From positions 1 to 63,929 of the forward strand of contig RXJW01000213.1 of the NCBI GenBank assembly GCA_003963005.1: a stretch of DNA of 63,929 nucleotides. Direction: 5' to 3'. Below the pieces are notes generated by a model. That model ran no database searches and had not been told where the DNA came from. It was given only the letters and a program-made list of their open reading frames with translations. Origin of the DNA: Burkholderiales bacterium. GTDB lineage: Bacteria > Pseudomonadota > Gammaproteobacteria > Burkholderiales > Burkholderiaceae_C. Positions 28,201 to 35,053 of this stretch are shown piece by piece. The translations under genes and the position numbers were made by a program. Position 1 is the stretch's first letter; each line of letters begins with the position of its first letter.

Positions 28201-31200
28201 CTGCGCCTGCACCTGCACCTGCACCTGCGCCTGCACCTGCACCTGCACCTGCACCTGCACCTGCACCTGCACCTGCGCCTGCACCTGCACCTGCACCGGG
28301 TATCCCATCCGCGGGCAATGGCAACAGCAGCACGCGCGATCGTTTGCCGCCAACGCCGCCGTTGGTTGCGATGCCGGCGCCGGCACCAGCACCAGCACCA
28401 GCACCAGCACCAGCACCAGCACCAGCACCAGCACCGGCACCGGCACCGGCACCTGCACCGGCACCTGCACCGGCACCGGCACCCACGTTGCCGTCAGCCG
28501 GCAATGGCGACGCCAGCACTCGCAACCAGCTACCGCCGGCGCCTCCCATCACGTCCGCGCCGTCACCCGCGCCGTCACCCGCGCCGTCACCCGCGCCGTC
28601 ACCCGCGCCGGCCACCCAACCCTCCGCCGGCAATGGGGACACGAGCACGCGCGATCGTCTGCCGGGGCAGCCACCCACGGCTGTTGCGGCGGGTACGAAC
28701 GGGCTTGCCAAGGCAGCCGACGCCGGCGACGCCAATCCCGACGAGGAGCGCTCGGCGGGCAACGGTGACAACACGACACGAGACCGCCTGCCGCCTGCGC
28801 CACCGCTGCAGGCGGGTGCTTCGCCATCACCGACCCCCGCACCCACGCCATCGCCCGCGCCCACCCCAGCGCCGTCGCCGACGCCTGCACCCGCCCCGGT
28901 GCCTTCACCGGTCCCCGCGCCCTCGACACCCGATCCGCTCCCGACATCGGCCACGCTCGGACTGGACCTGAATCTGCTCGCCGCCGATCTGCAGCGACCC
29001 GGGCTGAGCCCCTTCCTGACCCGCGGCGGCAGCATCCGCATCGACGCGGGCCGCGATCTCAAGGGTGCGACCTTGGGCCGCAGTCAGGACGATGTGTCGC
29101 AATGGTGGTGGCGCTCAGGCGTGGATGGCGCATCGCCCACCGCCTGGTGGTCACGCTATGACCTCTTCAGCCAGGGCATTGCGACCTTCGGCGGCGGTGA
29201 TGTGAAGCTGTCCGCCGGGCGCGATGCCAGCCAGGTCCATGCCGCGGCCGCCAGCAGCGGGTGGCGTGGCATGCCCACCGACGATCCGTCGGCGAAGACC
29301 ACGAAGCTCTTCCAGTCGGGCGGTGGCAACGTGACGCTGAGCGCGGGCGGCAACGTGCTGGGCGGTCGGCTCTTCGTGACCGGGTCACGGCTGGATGTGC
29401 AGGCCGGCGGCGCGATCACGCGCGATGCCGACGCCACGGCGGTGAGCGTCGACGCGGGCCTGCAGCTGGTGCATCTGGCCACCCAGGTGCGCGTGCGCGC
29501 TGCCAACGGCGTCGACCTCGGGGCCGTGCGAGACGCCGGCATGACGGGCACCACCGCGGCCAACAGCCTCGGACAGGACGGCGTGCTCGGCGGGCTCTCG
29601 GCCGGTGCGAATCTGGACGTGCTCAGCAGCACCGGCAACATCCGGCTGCGCGGCGAAGCGGCGCGACTCAACGGCCAGCCAGGGTCGCGGGATGGCGTCG
29701 AAAGCCTGGTGCCAGAGCGCCTGCAACTGGTCGCACCCGCCGGCGACGTCCTGGTGGACGCCAACATGACCCAGCTGCCGCAGCTGTCGGCCGGCACGAC
29801 GATCCTGGCCTCAGGCTCGGTGACGCTCTCGGGCCTGTCGGTCGCCACGCAGGCGGCTGCGCTGGAGCCCGGCCTCTACAACCGGTCTCGTCTCAATGAC
29901 TTGCTCGCGCAGCCGCTCTCCGGCGTGCGTCCCTCGCGCTTCCCGGACCAGGAAGGCCCGACCGGGGTCGACAGCCTGCCCCAGCTCGACACCAGCGATC
30001 GCAGCCCGGTCCGCATCGTGGCGGGCAGTGACGTGCAGGTGACGAACAACATCGTCTCGGCGCGGCCGGTCCAGATCGAGGCCGGCCGGGACATCGTGTT
30101 CGCGCAGGGCAAGCTGATCACCATCCAGCAGCAGGACCGTCGCTTCTCGGCGGGCGGTGACCCGCTGCCCGTGCGCGAGTTCAGCTGGCTGCAGGCTGGG
30201 CGGGACCAGCGCAACGTGGCCGCCGAGGTGGCCGGCCCGGGCGACCTGCTGGTGCTGGCAGGCCGTGACATCGACCTCGGGCGCAACGCCGGCCTGGTCG
30301 CCATCGGCGGCACGCGCAACAGCACCCTGCTGCCCGCCCGGGGCAGCGACATCACCGTGGTGGCAGGCCTGCGTGCCGACGGGCAGGACTACGTGCAGGC
30401 CGTGCGCCAAGGGTTCGCGCTGCTGGGCACGAGCGGCTGGACTGCTCAGCGGCTGGGCACCGTTTACGCGGCGCTCGGAGGCACCCGGCCTGAGTTCGCC
30501 TCGCTCGGCGCCGCCGAACAGCTGGTGGCCCTGCGCGAGCTGATGGGCAATGCCGCCGTGGATGCCGGCATCGGACGCTATGTGCGCGCCCTGCCGGCGC
30601 GGGCCGACGCGGCCGAGCAGCGGCTGCGCATCGGCGCGCTGCTGGGCGTCGACCCCGGTGACGCCCGGGTCACGGACTATGCCGGCAAGCTGTCGAATCT
30701 GCTGCAACCGGCCTGGAGCGACCTGCGACCCGATCAGGCCTTGAAGATCTTTGCCGCCTTGCCCGAAGCGCAGCGCGCGGGTGTCACGGCGCCGCTGCTG
30801 ACCCAGCGTCTGGCCGGTTTGGACGATGCCCGTCGCCAACTCCTGCTGACGAACCTGGCCACGAGCAGCGAGAAGCGCGCACTGCGCGACTACGTCCTCA
30901 GCCTGGGCGCCGCTCAGGCCGGCGTGAGCGACAACCAGGCCGTGGCGGCATTCGAGGCATTGCCCCTGGTGCAGCAGATGCCCTGGCTCAACCGCCAACT
31001 GGTGGCCGAGCTGCAGGCGGCGGGTTCGGCGGCGGCCGCTCTGGCGGACGACGCACGCTGGCGTGCCTATGCACCCGGCTACGCCGCGATCAACACCCTG
31101 TTCCCGGTCGATGGGATCGCCAGCCGCCCGAGCGGCGACGTGCGCCTGCCCACCAGCCAGATCAAGACGCTGCAACAGGCCGGCATCACGCTGCTGGCCC

Positions 31201-31832
31201 CCGGTGGCGGCGCCAACGCCGGGGAGATCGTGTCCAGCGGTGTGGCCAAGTCGCCGACGGAGCTGGGCCTCGTCACCGTCAACGGGGGTGCCATCGCCGC
31301 GGCCGTGCGGGACGACTTCGCCGTCAACCAGTCGCGCGTCTTCACGCTGGCCAAGGGCGACCTGCTCATGTGGGCCTCCGCCGGCAACATCGACGCCGGC
31401 CGCGGCGCCAAGACCGTGACCGGCGCGCCAGCCCCGGTGCTGCGCCTGGACGACCAGGGCCATCTCGTGTTCGACACCTCGGGCTCGTTCAGCGGCTCCG
31501 GCATTGCAGTGCTGAACGCGGACAGCAACCTCTTCCTGTTCGCGCCGGCGGGCGAGATCAATGCCGGCGAGGCCGGCATCCGCTCGAAGGGCAATGCGAC
31601 GCTGGCGGCTGAGCGCGTGGTCAACGCGATCGACATCCAGGTCGGCGGCAAGACCACGGGCGGCGGCAAGGTCGAGCCGCCGCAGACCGTGCTGTCGGCC
31701 CCGCCGAACACCGCCCTGGCGCCCACCAGCGCCGGCCCTGCTGCCGCCGACAGCGATGACGACGAGAAGAAGAAACGCCGCCGCCGCCGCAACCTGCTGC
31801 TGGAGTTCCTCGGCTTCGGCAGCGGCCAGTGA
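19281..31832 (+). CDS. Giant TpsA filamentous haemagglutinin-family exoprotein, 4183 residues
   Basis: A secreted adhesin-like protein. It has a signal peptide ending QVDAQ and an N-terminal TPS secretion domain (about 30-300) with the NRNG motif at 131-134 in YNRNGLLFGSG. A long beta-helix region follows (about 300-2320) of repeated short strands rich in Gly, Ser, Asp and Leu. Residues about 2328-3221 are a Pro-rich segment of repeated GNG modules and SP/AP linkers. A second helix region continues to about 3620, then a part resembling the DUF3739 domain (about 3620-4130). The protein ends DSDDDEKKKRRRRRNLLLEF plus eight residues. No toxin domain is recognised. TpsB precedes it. Confidence 0.92.
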   Translation: MNRRDPLPLTLQPLVMALAAALPLQVDAQTKPPANAVPQQAASGWRVFGSGSSTAPVTTANGRGGQDMLVQQTSPRAIYNWASFNIGESSSVTFDMPAGGASALNRIHDASPSLIYGSLKANNGGELILYNRNGLLFGSGAQVNVGSLIATTLSPRDEDFKAGFSGNVLGHDPAFRYSFDPENTATLYSRSFVRIDAGATLASAEGGRIFLFAKEVTNTGKLQSPGGQVVVAAGAEAFLRLPTDAPDNQKVYASESNPAVPALRGLLVEVGRAELGTSGDGKVVNAPGGEISTPRGNTTLVGMAVNQLGRISATTSVAQNGSVLLLAQGDATGNLTTSDPQYKRARVGGNLVLGGQSQVSIAPDNNGADGKPLTSDGNAGFTASRLALSGADIRLESGASIVAPGAQTTIRATTTPVYDTAPGASQTFQPDGGRLVIDNGARIDLAGTTDTTVGVDRYFVTTELLGSNDLKDAPLQKSGLLYRNKVTLDVRATSDILGDLNTYRLGLQRSASERLSTGGSLSIVAGDSVSVSAGAKLDVSGGRVNVTEATVRPTLLSSENGQVYTLNTAPKDQVYTGITNAFSNKTSWNRNGATVAFGLAGSSSQEAGYIEGRDAGSISIIAPRMSVLGDLSGNSTLGRRQSLGLDTRPVLGGLTLGAPRHGGDFGTTTYDGAVLQSLAIRARSSDAGAEFSLAQMAQGGFGRIQIATQGDLALPAGASLTLPVLASLELDSQFGRVRLGSSLRLPGGSLLVRSLDGGVEFSAGAQIDVSGTWTNALRDGGVGSSAGTAGGSLQVSTQGSIKTADGLVLDVSGGGWVDAAGTVRGGNGGSLQLSAGLDGFADDTDPARLARLGTLRGYSMQRGGSLSLTAKSVAIDSSVAANLNLSSSFFNQGGFTSFALNGRQSLDLGASTRIQPVATTWIPRADAANLPTGSAAAAALQAGQAANSLPPTVNLSLRGATLKAEAGASIVLRPQSSLQLNADSALAWNGQIQAPGGSVSFNVASNSTAPDISRYLWLGSQSLVDVSGTTLITPSSDGLTRGQVLAGGNVTASMGGSLAGSLVWQTGARIKLDGAVGDLDVALREAGAVRTARQTVASAGGSLSFSGNGAMTLEGSFSAAGGNASQAGGRLSVSLVAGARDGSPALPPAREMTLTATAGQASAGLQPAQLPVPVALDGASASISAAQITASRVADVTLSSQDGLRFADSLRLSLDRQLTLDTPRLAVASGAAVSLAGTQLVWSNSRERLRDGSNNFRPLPAASGGDGSLTLSGNNIVLADRIVTQGVGQMAVQARQDLRLQSTVLGDPAREGRLLTQADLQLRAAQLYPATDTPFTIDASGHGVTVSSADQPADQPASAGGQLTIQAARIDQGGTLRAPFGTINLQATDSVVLRPSSETSVSGAGQTLLFGQFNGDSWSAPGNAVRDSSSQAPLTSPLAKAVTLDAPKLDLQAGSTVDLSGGGTLKGWQFVPGPGGSRDAFTGADGGYALLPTRKLQGLWDPSLASSTPNLGREIIIGEGAAIPAGRYTLLPARYAVLDGAFLIRPAAGTAMALDTAVRQADGSQIIGARLADAGTSFQAALPGSWTLESAAQARKRAEIRVTDFDTQFAAAAAKSGAPLPAAARDAGRLVLAGQQMTLNAALGTAVGSSQQGAAEAVNGRGAEVYVAADQIQVGGSLAAGDTSTLLLDAGQLNQLRAQNLILGARPGQAGTADDAFPLLVQARKLRVAAGTSLSAQDLTLTATGRVALGAGSALTAAAPGTSLPSSTARQYRVAGDGAAVRVSRAADAQLLRSAPKAFSGQLSIDGDVRLTATGGAVALDSSGSASFGNGLRLQADALALGAGGMSIGGAGSDPRRLVVQPGWLAGLSGGGDLTLRSYSSLDFAAGDSLGSLIPRRLTLDAPVLQVSAAQAAVVKAVDLVLTNRSGLPPDTTGLDRTGSLSLQASQTLTLAEGRQTVAAATTRWQADQAVLLQGSGSVATQGDLNVSTALVANAGKADTSIAAAGNFSLASTGGSAPANAQPGGRLAIDAQRIDLASRIELHSGQLALTSTGDLQARSGARLDVSGQSLKVGSTDVALAAGRVTLQSRSGSVGLATGSSVDVSAAGTADAGSLWITATQGRVAVDGTLRGSSASGLGARLVIDSQQAVNLAALASTITSGDFGGLISVRNRSGDQVLQAGLRLAADEVRLVSDGGRLDIAGTIDVSHRGSNAGTLVLAAGQDLTLQAGAQLLATSAAGTGGDVELSSVTGQINLAAGAQVDARGTSTLRDGSLLLRASRDGIAADGSGIGSDVRIRPIAATLLGISQLDVEAVKVYKGVTEIGLGSAPSPSPTPSPAPSPAPSPAPSPAPSPAPSPAPSPAPSPAPSPAPSPADNDSTRSRLPPAPPLPPQGPTAQALSPSPPTVPSVGNGSDTTRSQLPGVPPTGTPSPSPSPSPSPSPSPSPSPSPSPSPSPSPSPSPSPSPSPSPSPSPSPSPSPSPSPSPSPSPSPAPVPGKFGTALIDAESRAFLEANAEAISLRVSSLQPALQPRLRVRAGAELQSEGDMRLAVDWNLPLLNQAAVQAMPHAAETSITLRAAGRLVVDHGLSAGFQAPAGLAAASLDDAVAVSSRAGSLRLVAGADLSSADVLATQAEAVNTALVIGRAATGGDAPPTVTVRSTTGNIRIASAGDVILTNSGAKVYTTGHPVLSQEPENFDAPPSPPLPPPPAPVPAPTPTPSPAPNPAPSPSPAPAPTPSPAPTPTPPAVPPVDTGSTNPPLPPGLPAPAPSPAPAPTPGPAPIPQPPAPPTNPPTQPSVGNGTDTGAVNPPAPPGLPAPPAPAPTPAPAPAPAPAPAPSPLPPAPPTNPPTQPSTGNGANTGNVNPPLPPGMAPAPAPAPAPAPVPAPAPLPPAPPANPPTQPSPGNGADTGNVNPPAPPGMSPPVSVGNGSNTTRGRLPPAPPLVPMGPGAPAPAPAPAPAPAPAPAPAPAPAPAPAPAPAPAPAPAPAPAPAPAPAPAPAPAPAPGIPSAGNGNSSTRDRLPPTPPLVAMPAPAPAPAPAPAPAPAPAPAPAPAPAPAPAPAPAPAPTLPSAGNGDASTRNQLPPAPPITSAPSPAPSPAPSPAPSPAPATQPSAGNGDTSTRDRLPGQPPTAVAAGTNGLAKAADAGDANPDEERSAGNGDNTTRDRLPPAPPLQAGASPSPTPAPTPSPAPTPAPSPTPAPAPVPSPVPAPSTPDPLPTSATLGLDLNLLAADLQRPGLSPFLTRGGSIRIDAGRDLKGATLGRSQDDVSQWWWRSGVDGASPTAWWSRYDLFSQGIATFGGGDVKLSAGRDASQVHAAAASSGWRGMPTDDPSAKTTKLFQSGGGNVTLSAGGNVLGGRLFVTGSRLDVQAGGAITRDADATAVSVDAGLQLVHLATQVRVRAANGVDLGAVRDAGMTGTTAANSLGQDGVLGGLSAGANLDVLSSTGNIRLRGEAARLNGQPGSRDGVESLVPERLQLVAPAGDVLVDANMTQLPQLSAGTTILASGSVTLSGLSVATQAAALEPGLYNRSRLNDLLAQPLSGVRPSRFPDQEGPTGVDSLPQLDTSDRSPVRIVAGSDVQVTNNIVSARPVQIEAGRDIVFAQGKLITIQQQDRRFSAGGDPLPVREFSWLQAGRDQRNVAAEVAGPGDLLVLAGRDIDLGRNAGLVAIGGTRNSTLLPARGSDITVVAGLRADGQDYVQAVRQGFALLGTSGWTAQRLGTVYAALGGTRPEFASLGAAEQLVALRELMGNAAVDAGIGRYVRALPARADAAEQRLRIGALLGVDPGDARVTDYAGKLSNLLQPAWSDLRPDQALKIFAALPEAQRAGVTAPLLTQRLAGLDDARRQLLLTNLATSSEKRALRDYVLSLGAAQAGVSDNQAVAAFEALPLVQQMPWLNRQLVAELQAAGSAAAALADDARWRAYAPGYAAINTLFPVDGIASRPSGDVRLPTSQIKTLQQAGITLLAPGGGANAGEIVSSGVAKSPTELGLVTVNGGAIAAAVRDDFAVNQSRVFTLAKGDLLMWASAGNIDAGRGAKTVTGAPAPVLRLDDQGHLVFDTSGSFSGSGIAVLNADSNLFLFAPAGEINAGEAGIRSKGNATLAAERVVNAIDIQVGGKTTGGGKVEPPQTVLSAPPNTALAPTSAGPAAADSDDDEKKKRRRRRNLLLEFLGFGSGQ
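26565..26757 (+). repeat. Ser-Pro dipeptide microsatellite in tpsA
   Basis: About 190 bases of CCATCG/CCGTCG-type hexamers encode an unbroken SP run. Copy-number change in sixes would keep the frame, so linker length rather than on/off expression could vary. Confidence 0.9.
28131..28298 (+). repeat. Ala-Pro dipeptide microsatellite in tpsA, run 1
   Basis: About 28 units of GCACCT/GCGCCT encode Ala-Pro dipeptides, between GNG modules at 28057 and 28309. Near-identical hexamers favour slippage or recombination and may confuse short-read assembly. Confidence 0.9.
28374..28483 (+). repeat. Ala-Pro dipeptide microsatellite in tpsA, run 2
   Basis: A second Ala-Pro run with a different hexamer mix (CCAGCA, CCGGCA), between modules at 28309 and 28495. 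The different codon choice shows that it is not a recent copy of run 1. Confidence 0.85.
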
Positions 31833-31849
31833 TTCACGAAAGACCTCCC

Positions 31850-33538
31850 ATGCGCAAAGCCCTCACCGCCCTGCTGCTTGCCGCCCTGTTGCCCGCCTCG
31901 GCCCATGCCTGGTGGAACAACGACTGGAGCGAGCGCACCCGCATCACGCTGAACACCTCGGCCCAGGGCCAGGAAACCAAGGAAACCGCCAGCGGCGTGG
32001 CCGTGGCAGTGCGCCTGCATTCCGGCAACTTCGACTTCGCCGCGGCCAAGGACGACGGCAGCGACCTGCGCGTGCTCGCGGGCGACGACAAGACGCCGCT
32101 GAAGTTCAGCATCGAGCGCTTCGACGGCCTGAACGAACTGGCGGTGCTGTGGGTACAGGTGCCGAGTGTGCTGCCGGGCAGCGACAAGAACAGCTTCTAC
32201 GTGTACGGCGGCAATCCGAAGGCGCCTGCCGAAAGCGCTGATGCGAGTGGCTTCGATGCAGCGACGGTCATCGCGCTGCATTTCAGCGACAAGCCCGCCG
32301 GCGCGGACCAACTCGGTGCCGTCAAACCGCAGAGTCCACTGTCGATCGAACCCAACGGCTTGCTGGCCGCCAGCGCCAGGCTGGGCGGCGAGGCCATCGT
32401 CTATCCGCTGTCCGACAAGCCGGTCGTCGACGCGGGCAACCAGCTCACGGTCAGCCTGTGGGTCAAGCTCGACGACGTGCAGCGCGCCACACTGCTGAAC
32501 TGGGGCGGCCTGACGCTGAGCCTGAACGGCGGCAAGTTGACCGTCCGCGCCGATCGCGCCGACGCCGCGGGTGGCGAGGTGGCGCCCGGCCGCTGGACGC
32601 AGGTCGCGCTGCGCCTGGGCCTGGGCAAGGCGACGCTCTTCGTCGACGGCGTGCAGACCGCGCAGGCCGACATGGCCACACCGGCGCTCGGCAGCAGCCT
32701 GCGCCTGGGCGAAGGCGCACGCGGCCTGATGGACGAAGTGCAGATCGCTGCCACGTTGCGCAGCGCCGACTGGATCGCCGTGGCAGCCGGCACGCAGGGT
32801 GCGCAGGGCAAGCTGGTCAGCTCGGTCCGCGAGAGCAAGGACAGCGCCGGCGGCGAAGGCGAGAGCCATGGCTACATGGGCATCCTGGTCAAGAACCTGA
32901 CCGTGGATGCGTGGGTGGTGATCATCATCCTGGCGATCATGTTCGCCATCGCCGCCTGGGTGATGGTGGCCAAGGGCATCCTCGTGAACCGCGTGGCCAA
33001 GGCCAACCGCAGCTTCGTGCTGCGCTTCCGCGAGGCAAGCGATGAGCTGCTGCACCTGGAGCAGCACGCGCCGCATCCGCACTCGCCCATCTACCGCCTC
33101 TACCAGGCTGGCGTGCGCGAGCTGGCCAAGCGCAAGGTCGGCGAGGCCGGGGCCAAGCCGCTGTCGGGGGCGTCGCTCGATGCCGTGAAGGCATCGGTCG
33201 ATGCCGACTATGTGCGCGAGAACGCCCAGCTCAATTCGGGCATGGTGCTGTTGACGATCGCCATCTCGGGCGGGCCCTTCCTGGGCCTGCTCGGCACGGT
33301 GGTGGGCGTGATGATCACCTTCGCGGCCATTGCCGCCGCGGGCGACGTCAACGTGAACGCGATCGCTCCCGGCATCGCCGCCGCCCTGCTGGCGACCGTG
33401 GCGGGTCTCGGTGTCGCGATCCCTGCACTGTTTGGCTACAACTACCTGGCCGCGCAGATCAAGAACGCGACGTCGGACATGCAGATCTTCATCGACGAGT
33501 TCATCACCCGCGTGGCCGAACTCTACGGCGCGCACTGA
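31850..33538 (+). CDS. ExbB/TolQ-family channel fused to DUF2341 and LamG-like domains
   Basis: A 562-residue fusion. After a signal peptide ending SAHA come WWNNDWSERTRITL, the start pattern of DUF2341 (about 20-110), and a concanavalin/LamG-like part (about 125-280, with LTVSLWVKLDDV and RGLMDEVQIA). Then a transmembrane helix (about 354-378) and the MotA/TolQ/ExbB core, with NSGMVLLTIAISGGPFLGLL and GTVVGVMITFAAIAAAG, follow. Standard ExbB lacks the 350-residue periplasmic N-terminus. It should form a proton channel with the ExbD proteins. Its ATG is 17 bases after tpsA, so it is in the same operon. Confidence 0.9.
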   Translation: MRKALTALLLAALLPASAHAWWNNDWSERTRITLNTSAQGQETKETASGVAVAVRLHSGNFDFAAAKDDGSDLRVLAGDDKTPLKFSIERFDGLNELAVLWVQVPSVLPGSDKNSFYVYGGNPKAPAESADASGFDAATVIALHFSDKPAGADQLGAVKPQSPLSIEPNGLLAASARLGGEAIVYPLSDKPVVDAGNQLTVSLWVKLDDVQRATLLNWGGLTLSLNGGKLTVRADRADAAGGEVAPGRWTQVALRLGLGKATLFVDGVQTAQADMATPALGSSLRLGEGARGLMDEVQIAATLRSADWIAVAAGTQGAQGKLVSSVRESKDSAGGEGESHGYMGILVKNLTVDAWVVIIILAIMFAIAAWVMVAKGILVNRVAKANRSFVLRFREASDELLHLEQHAPHPHSPIYRLYQAGVRELAKRKVGEAGAKPLSGASLDAVKASVDADYVRENAQLNSGMVLLTIAISGGPFLGLLGTVVGVMITFAAIAAAGDVNVNAIAPGIAAALLATVAGLGVAIPALFGYNYLAAQIKNATSDMQIFIDEFITRVAELYGAH

Positions 33539-33541
33539 GCC

Positions 33542-33955
33542 ATGTCCGCCGACATCAAGGGCGACAACCAGCCCTACGACGACATCAACATCACGCCGAT
33601 GCTGGATCTCGCCTACGTGCTGCTGGTGACCTTCATCATCCTCACGACAGCCTCCGTGCAGGGCGTGAAGGTGAATTCGCCGACGACGCAGGCGGCCAAC
33701 AACCTCGCCAAGCCGCAGACGCGCGCCATCACGATCACGGCGGACGGCGGCGTCTACCTGGATGCCTATCCGGTCGACATGGACCAGCTGCGCACGTCGC
33801 TGGCCCAGTACAAGTCGGCCAACCCGTCGCTGCCGGTGGTGCTCAAGGCGGATGCCGCCACCCAGTACGAGAAGGTGATGCAGGTGCTGGAAGTGGCCAA
33901 GAAGCTCGACATCACCGAGATCGGCCTCGTCACCAAACGCGCCGCGGCGGAGTAG
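33542..33955 (+). CDS. exbD: ExbD-family protein 1
   Basis: A 137-residue bitopic protein with one N-terminal helix and a periplasmic domain. The helix motif INITPMLDLAYVLLVTFI carries Asp22, the proton-carrying residue of ExbD/TolR. It starts three bases after the ExbB-like gene. It should assemble with that channel to convert proton motive force into motion of the TonB-like protein. Confidence 0.9.
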   Translation: MSADIKGDNQPYDDINITPMLDLAYVLLVTFIILTTASVQGVKVNSPTTQAANNLAKPQTRAITITADGGVYLDAYPVDMDQLRTSLAQYKSANPSLPVVLKADAATQYEKVMQVLEVAKKLDITEIGLVTKRAAAE

Positions 33956-33958
33956 CGC

Positions 33959-34360
33959 ATGCAAGTCAACCAGGACGCCAAGCCCTACGACACGATCAAC
34001 GTGACGCCGATGCTCGACCTGGCATACGTGCTGCTCGTCGTGTTCATCCTGATGACGACCGCCTCGGTGCAAGGGCTGAACATCAGCATGCCCAAGCCGA
34101 GCAACAAGCCCAGCACTGAGAAGCACGACCTGAAGATCGTGCAGGTCATGCCCGACGGTGGGGTGCTGCTCAACGGCGTGGGCGTGAGCCTGGCGGAGTT
34201 GGAGACGCAACTCCAGGCCGCCAAGGCCAAGGATGCGCAGATGTCGGTTGCCATCAAGGGCGATGCGCGCACGCAGTACGCGAGCGTCGTGACCATCATC
34301 GACCTGTGCAACAAGCTGGGCGTGAACATGGGCCTGGTGACCAGCCGGATCGGCACATGA
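33959..34360 (+). CDS. exbD: ExbD-family protein 2
   Basis: A 133-residue paralogue of the preceding protein, with INVTPMLDLAYVLLVVFI and the conserved Asp20. The periplasmic parts have diverged, so the two probably form a heteromer or have separate partners. Its stop overlaps the next start in ATGA. Confidence 0.9.
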   Translation: MQVNQDAKPYDTINVTPMLDLAYVLLVVFILMTTASVQGLNISMPKPSNKPSTEKHDLKIVQVMPDGGVLLNGVGVSLAELETQLQAAKAKDAQMSVAIKGDARTQYASVVTIIDLCNKLGVNMGLVTSRIGT

Positions 34361-35034
34361 AGACGCGCACGCTCAAGCTGATCGTTGCTGCCGCGTGTGT
34401 GCTGATGGGCGTGGCCGTGTGGTGGGCCGTGAAGGGCATCAAGCCCGAAGGCCCAAAGCGCCAGGTGGCCAAGATCGCCATCCTGCCGGACACCCCGCCG
34501 CCGCCACCACCGCCGCCCAAGGAAGAAAAGAAGCCCGAGCCGCCGAAGGACGAGCCCAAGCAGGTCATGCGCGAAGAGCAGATCAAGCAGGCCGAGGCGC
34601 CGAAGCCGGCCGAGTCGATCAAGATGGAAGGTGCAGCCGGCGACGGCCCGAGTGCCTTCTCGGCCGGCACCGTCGCGCGCGACTACGCGGGTGGCACGCC
34701 CACGACGGGCGGCAGCGCCGGCCCGGCGGGCACGCCTGCCGACCGCGCGCAGGAACGTTTCTACGCGAACACGGCTCGCCAGTTGCTGCAGAGCGAGATC
34801 GAGAAACACCTCAAGTCCGACGCCGAGTCGTTGACGGCCACGTTTGCGGTCTGGCTGACGGGCGATGGCGGCATCCAGCGCTTCGAGCTGTCACCGAGCG
34901 GCAACGAGGCCCACGACGCCGCGCTGCGCGCCGCGCTCGACGAAACGCGCCGCCTGTTCAAGCTGCCGCCACCGCCGGCGCTGGCCCTGTCCCAACCCAT
35001 GCGCTTCCGCCTGAGTGTGCGGCCGCAGGCCTGA
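34357..35034 (+). CDS. TonB-like energy transducer
   Basis: A 225-residue protein with one N-terminal helix (LIVAAACVLMGVAVWWAV), a Pro/Lys/Glu-rich spacer (eight Pro, then KEEKKPEPPKDEPK) and a C-terminal TonB/TolA-like domain (about 130-225). TonB carries energy from ExbB/ExbD to outer-membrane proteins. Coupling to two ExbD genes and to a TPS pair suggests a dedicated partner in the outer membrane, perhaps TpsB or the porin. The C-terminal domain is only weakly TonB-like by eye. Confidence 0.8.
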   Translation: MKTRTLKLIVAAACVLMGVAVWWAVKGIKPEGPKRQVAKIAILPDTPPPPPPPPKEEKKPEPPKDEPKQVMREEQIKQAEAPKPAESIKMEGAAGDGPSAFSAGTVARDYAGGTPTTGGSAGPAGTPADRAQERFYANTARQLLQSEIEKHLKSDAESLTATFAVWLTGDGGIQRFELSPSGNEAHDAALRAALDETRRLFKLPPPPALALSQPMRFRLSVRPQA

Positions 35035-35053
35035 TTCTGAAGCCCTCCCCGCC

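Larger units (their letters stand above)
26262..28944 (+). repeat. Pro-rich region with 11 GNG/TR-LPPxPP modules in tpsA
   Basis: About 890 residues in which a module like SAGNGDNTTRDRLPPAPPL recurs, separated by SP, AP or PT linkers of varied length. Copies start near 26401, 26502, 27530 (degenerate), 27670, 27837, 27988, 28057, 28309, 28495, 28624 and 28755. Copies at 27530-28050 have a variant with TGNVNPPxPPG. One insertion of beta-helix-like sequence (about 26760-27360) interrupts it. Confidence 0.88.

Noticed and set aside
26228..28482. Leftward frames encoding Gly-Asp, Gly-Ala or Val-Gln repeats
   Set aside because: They are mirror translations of the SP and AP hexamer repeats in tpsA.
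28131..28483. CRISPR-like appearance of regular repeats
   Set aside because: The units are 6-base coding hexamers with no unique spacers, and no cas genes are present.
31079..34210. Leftward open frame of 1043 codons across tpsA and the exb genes
   Set aside because: It runs opposite several well-supported genes and ignores their boundaries. The product is low-complexity and has no motif.
34357..35034. TolA rather than TonB for the energy transducer
   Set aside because: The Pro/Lys/Glu spacer is TonB-like and there is no long helical TolA middle domain or tolB/pal nearby, although the C-terminal domain alone would not decide it.
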